From Aquibacillus kalidii (GTDB taxonomy: Bacteria; Bacillota; Bacilli; Bacillales; Amphibacillaceae): 64,000 bases of DNA. The notes beneath the pieces were generated by a model. It did no database searches. It saw only the letters and a list, made by a program, of their open reading frames with translations, and was not told where the DNA came from. The position numbers and the translations under genes are program-made. The stretch is from positions 1 through 64,000 of the forward strand of contig NZ_JACLZI010000038.1 in the NCBI RefSeq assembly GCF_014280935.1, given 5' to 3'. Below, in pieces: positions 61,194 to 64,000 of the stretch (position 1 is its first letter; the number at the start of each line of letters is the position of its first letter).

Positions 61194-61513
61194 TTAAAAT
61201 AAAGGTAACTGATCTAAATTATTCTCTTTAATACCATCTGGCTCACTTCGAATAATATCCCGACCATATTTATGAAATACATCAACATGTGCCAGTTTCC
61301 CTGCTTTTGCTTGATCAAGTGCTTGAAAATAGTCTAACTCGATTCCACTGCTCGTCTTGAAAGCAATCATGTCACCGTCATCATTTTTACGAACAGCAAC
61401 ATTTCTTCTTTGGATCCATTTAAATCTTCAGCTGCCTCTTCTTTTGCCTGTTCCAAACTATCTGATTTATACTGTTGAAAAACATTTTCAAAATCTCTTC
61501 TATTGTTCTCCAT
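61194..61513 (-). pseudogene. DUF3892 protein gene with a frameshift
   Basis: From ATG 61513 (GGAGGT upstream) the frame reads MENNRRDFENVFQQYKSD to NGSKEE, then runs out of frame. The second frame continues VAVRKNDDGDMIAFKTSSG, HVDVFHKYGRDI and EPDGIKENNLDQLPLF, which is a typical DUF3892 domain ending at the stop at 61194. The two join if one base is added near 61401-61409, so the gene carries a one-base deletion or there is a sequencing error. DUF3892 proteins have unknown function. Confidence 0.82.
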
Positions 61514-61616
61514 TTCATTCACACCTCCCGAAGGTATGTTAGTATGCTCTAGAAAAACCGGAATTATAATACACCGCATGTACTCGATATATGTTAAGTA
61601 ACATCCGTTTAATACT

Positions 61617-61790
61617 AGGCTCTTTTCACAAATTTTGTGCTCTCAGAATGACGCAGTTGAGATAAAATCCGTCATAGTGTAATGTTCAGCTTGAAAAGGA
61701 TGAGTGCAACGTTGATTTCCGTAGCGGCACCTAATAAGTTACTTCGTATTTTATACAAATTATGACAAACACAGCACCCGTTACAAAAAG
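61617..61790 (+). repeat. Decayed intergenic repeat, copy C (core deleted)
   Basis: Left end taggctcttttcacaaa, then agaatgacgcagttgagata (shared with copy B) and, after a gap, ttacttcgtattttatac (shared with copy A's right part). It has the same order as the other copies, with the middle lost. No gene lies in 61514-61889. Confidence 0.65.
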
Positions 61791-61889
61791 AAGCTTAAAT
61801 CAAAATTGGTTAGAATCTATAAGTACTTAAAAGGACATAATAAAGATCATTAGGAAGTTTAGAAACTGACATAAAGGAGTAATATTATT

Positions 61890-62180
61890 ATGAATTTTGA
61901 TTTGACTTCAATAAGCAGTGACATGCCTGATTTTCATAACCATGAACAAGCAAGGGAATGGTTTAAAGATCAATTTGAAAATAGATTTACACTTGGAGAC
62001 AGCACCATAATCAATGGTAAGAGAACATATTACTACCACCTGATAAAAGATCCAGAAAAGTACCATCAATATATGGAAAGCTTTTCAAAAAAAGATCACG
62101 ACATAACAAACTTTCATACCTTTGAAAGCTACTCCACTATCGAAATTAATGAAGATGGAGATATCAGTTTTTCTATATAA
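61890..62180 (+). CDS. Hypothetical protein (96 aa)
   Basis: A soluble 96-aa protein beginning MNFDLTSISSDMPDFHNHEQ, rich in His, Asp, Phe and Tyr, with a likely alpha/beta fold (REWFKDQFENRFTL, GKRTYYYHLI, YSTIEINEDGDISFSI). No family recognised. AAAGGAG precedes the ATG, and a shared terminator follows. Confidence 0.75.
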   Translation: MNFDLTSISSDMPDFHNHEQAREWFKDQFENRFTLGDSTIINGKRTYYYHLIKDPEKYHQYMESFSKKDHDITNFHTFESYSTIEINEDGDISFSI

Positions 62181-62205
62181 ACAAATTTCAATCATTTTAA
62201 ACCAA

Positions 62206-62245
62206 AAAGACCAAATCCTGATTACAAATCAAGATTTGGTCTTTT
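62206..62245. terminator. Bidirectional terminator
   Basis: A perfect 13-bp stem aaaagaccaaatc/gatttggtctttt lies between convergent genes. The DUF4395 stop overlaps its edge. Confidence 0.88.
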
Positions 62246-62657
62246 ATTGTTGGACCTTTGTCCTTTTATATTTCCACATCATGTACCGATATCGAATCGT
62301 ACAACCAATACAATATCCCATTAATGCTATACCAGCTGCAGCAACTACCATTAAACTGAACACATACCCTAAAGTGTCTAATTTCAGGGAGAAAAATAAA
62401 ACAGACAAGCCTAAGCATATTGTTGCTATCCACTGATTGAATAATTGCTGATTTTTATCTTCCTGAAGATACTTGTCCAATGGTTTCCTTAAGAAACGCT
62501 TGCTAAAAAGAATAACAGGATTCTTCTTTACAACTAAGGTATATATCCCAACGATAAATGGTAAAAGTAGTATTCCTTTATAAAAAATTAAAGCAAGGAT
62601 AACTGTACTTACGATAAATAATTGATTTAGTTGAACCAATGGCTTAGGAATTCCCAA
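62244..62657 (-). CDS. DUF4395 membrane protein
   Basis: A 137-aa protein with four hydrophobic segments starting MGIPKPLVQLNQLFIV and a C-terminal Cys pair in MGYCIGCTIRYR. This fits DUF4395, whose members often accompany thioredoxin-like or thiosulfate-handling proteins. The function is unknown. TTG 62657 is chosen because GGGGGG lies seven bases upstream. A GTG six codons earlier lies at that site. Confidence 0.82.
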   Translation of the reverse strand: MGIPKPLVQLNQLFIVSTVILALIFYKGILLLPFIVGIYTLVVKKNPVILFSKRFLRKPLDKYLQEDKNQQLFNQWIATICLGLSVLFFSLKLDTLGYVFSLMVVAAAGIALMGYCIGCTIRYRYMMWKYKRTKVQQ

Positions 62658-62840
62658 AAGTCTTCCCCCCTTCACTTAAACCTAATTATACACATTAAAT
62701 TACTAGGAATAAAGAATAACACTCTATACATTTCACTTTTATAAAGAATATTGTAATTCAATCAATACACCGTACAGACGCCCTCCCACTTCTAGTGCAG
62801 ATGTCATCTACTATATTAAAATATGTCAGGAGTGGATGTT

Positions 62841-64000
62841 ATGAAGCTTAAATTAGAAAAGTTTGTCGATAAGCTACCGATTATGGACACGTTACAACCT
62901 AAAAGATTTACGAAAAACGGAACACCTTATTATGAAGTGCGTATGGAGGAATTTAATAGCAAGCTACACCGCGACTTACCACCTACTCGGCTGTGGGGAT
63001 ATAATGGTCAGGTACCAGGCCCGACCATCGAAGTGAATAAAGGAGAACCTATAAAAGTTAAATGGATGAACAATCTTCCAACTAATCACTTTCTACCGGT
63101 AGATTGGTCGATTCTTAATCCCGAACTTCCGGAAGTACGTACGGTTACGCATCTACACGGTGGAGAAACACCAACACCAAGTGATGGCTATCCTGAAGCA
63201 TGGTTTACTAAGGGCTTTAAGCAAGTGGGTCCAGCATTTGAAAAAGAAGTCTATGAATACCCTAACAACCAACGCGCTACTATGCTTTGGTACCACGATC
63301 ATGCTATGGGCATTACTAGACTCAACAACTACGCCGGGCTGTCTGGTACGTATATTATCCGTGATAAACATGAAAAAACATTAAACCTACCAGCTGAAGC
63401 GTATGAGATTCCACTCGTTATTCAAGATCGTTCCTTTAACCGAGATGGTTCACTATCCTATCCAAAACAGCCAGAAGATTCCTCTGAGGACTTACCTAAT
63501 CCTTCTATAGTCCCAGCATTTACTGGCGATACCATTCTTACAAATGGTAAAGTATGGCCTTATTTGGAAGTGGAACCACGTAAATACCGTTTTCGCATCT
63601 TAAATGCTTCCAATACACGTGGGTATGAATTACACCTAGATTCTGGACAAAAAATCTACCAAATCGGATCTGATGGTGGACTGCTAGAAAAAACGGTACG
63701 AATGGAGACTGTTTCCTTAGAGCCTTCGGAACGGGCTGATGTTGTATTAGACTTTTCTAAATATGAAGGAGATACGATTGTACTGAAAAATAAACTTGGC
63801 TCCAATGCCTCACCTGACGATGAAACAGATGATGTCTTACAATTCAGAGTGAATAAACCTCTCACCAAACAAGATACTAGCAGGTTACCAGTTAGATTAT
63901 CAACCATTCCTTCTTTAAAACAAAGTTCTATAGCTGCAATTAGAAATTTAAATTTAGTCGGTTCAACTGATGGGTACAGTAGACCATTATTATTGTTAAA
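62841..64000 (+). CDS. cotA: CotA-like multicopper oxidase, 3' end outside window
   Basis: A laccase/bilirubin oxidase closely following B. subtilis CotA, the outer spore-coat pigment enzyme. The N-terminus KLEKFVDKLPIMDTL, LHRDLPPTRLWGYNG, copper ligands in HLHGG and WYHDHAMG, and the central NGKVWPYLEVEPRKYRFR are visible. 386 codons are read without a stop to the edge. About 125 C-terminal residues, including the type 1 copper ligands, lie outside. The ATG has AGGAG eight bases upstream. There is no signal peptide, as for CotA. Its presence supports a spore-forming host. Confidence 0.94.
   Translation, partial: MKLKLEKFVDKLPIMDTLQPKRFTKNGTPYYEVRMEEFNSKLHRDLPPTRLWGYNGQVPGPTIEVNKGEPIKVKWMNNLPTNHFLPVDWSILNPELPEVRTVTHLHGGETPTPSDGYPEAWFTKGFKQVGPAFEKEVYEYPNNQRATMLWYHDHAMGITRLNNYAGLSGTYIIRDKHEKTLNLPAEAYEIPLVIQDRSFNRDGSLSYPKQPEDSSEDLPNPSIVPAFTGDTILTNGKVWPYLEVEPRKYRFRILNASNTRGYELHLDSGQKIYQIGSDGGLLEKTVRMETVSLEPSERADVVLDFSKYEGDTIVLKNKLGSNASPDDETDDVLQFRVNKPLTKQDTSRLPVRLSTIPSLKQSSIAAIRNLNLVGSTDGYSRPLLLL

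Noticed and set aside
1-64000. CRISPR array, prophage or toxin-antitoxin locus
   Set aside because: No regularly spaced repeats, phage structural genes or typical toxin-antitoxin pairs were seen on either strand.

Overview
The window is a stretch of the chromosome of a low-GC, spore-forming Gram-positive bacterium of the family Bacillaceae. It looks closest to the Oceanobacillus, Virgibacillus and Gracilibacillus type. The evidence is AT-rich DNA, strong Bacillus-type ribosome binding sites with frequent TTG and GTG starts, an extra copy of the sporulation sigma factor SigH, a CotA spore-coat laccase at the right edge, a CcpA-type cre box and a yybP-ykoY riboswitch. There are no rRNA or tRNA genes, no CRISPR array and no prophage. 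The only complete-looking mobile-element gene is an IS256-family transposase cut by the left edge.

Layout, left to right. 0-6.3 kb: IS256 transposase, a protein with a degenerate phospholipase D fold, a luciferase-like monooxygenase, a three-PAS diguanylate cyclase and small unknown proteins. 6.4-12 kb: a SigH paralog, then a GH127 beta-L-arabinofuranosidase facing an AraC regulator with an aldo/keto reductase behind it. 12-16 kb: HtpX under a manganese riboswitch, a UbiA-type prenyltransferase, a small membrane protein and threonine synthase. 16.4-23 kb: a five-gene sugar ABC importer and YesM/YesN-type two-component operon with a cre box. 23.7-30.3 kb: a TetR/epimerase pair with twin operators, a methyltransferase, YwbE, a TetR-DHA2 efflux operon and a DUF4163/DUF3298 protein.

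30.7-38.2 kb: a DJ-1/PfpI protein, a MaoC-like protein, a sucrose regulon (LacI repressor, PTS EIIBC and GH32 hydrolase) with three near-identical operators, and a PRC-barrel protein that appears to start at ATT. 38.3-42.4 kb: a MarR regulator and a BmrCD-like heterodimeric ABC exporter. 42.6-46.2 kb: proline biosynthesis (proC, then proBA). 46.3-53.9 kb: a DUF3231 protein, a lipoprotein, and a two-component system next to an FtsX-type ABC transporter whose promoter carries phased 11-bp repeats. 54-64 kb: a YitT protein, a TrmB/MFS divergent pair, a small Ser/Arg/Lys-rich protein facing a YbdM-like kinase, a second DHA2 pump, rpiA, a broken DUF3892 gene, DUF4395 and cotA.

The most unusual content is outside the genes. 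A short repeat with core cgggtggtgacaggcac occurs six times. In two places it supplies the Shine-Dalgarno sequence of the next gene, and in one a possible -35 box. Four decayed copies of a larger intergenic repeat, a 112-bp MITE-like inverted-repeat element and a 40-bp exact duplicate carrying a DnaA-box sequence are also present. I found no single obvious new defence or biosynthetic system. The best leads are the dispersed expression-signal repeat, the Mn riboswitch on htpX, the off-locus SigH copy, the ATT start, and the kinase next to a basic SR-rich peptide.
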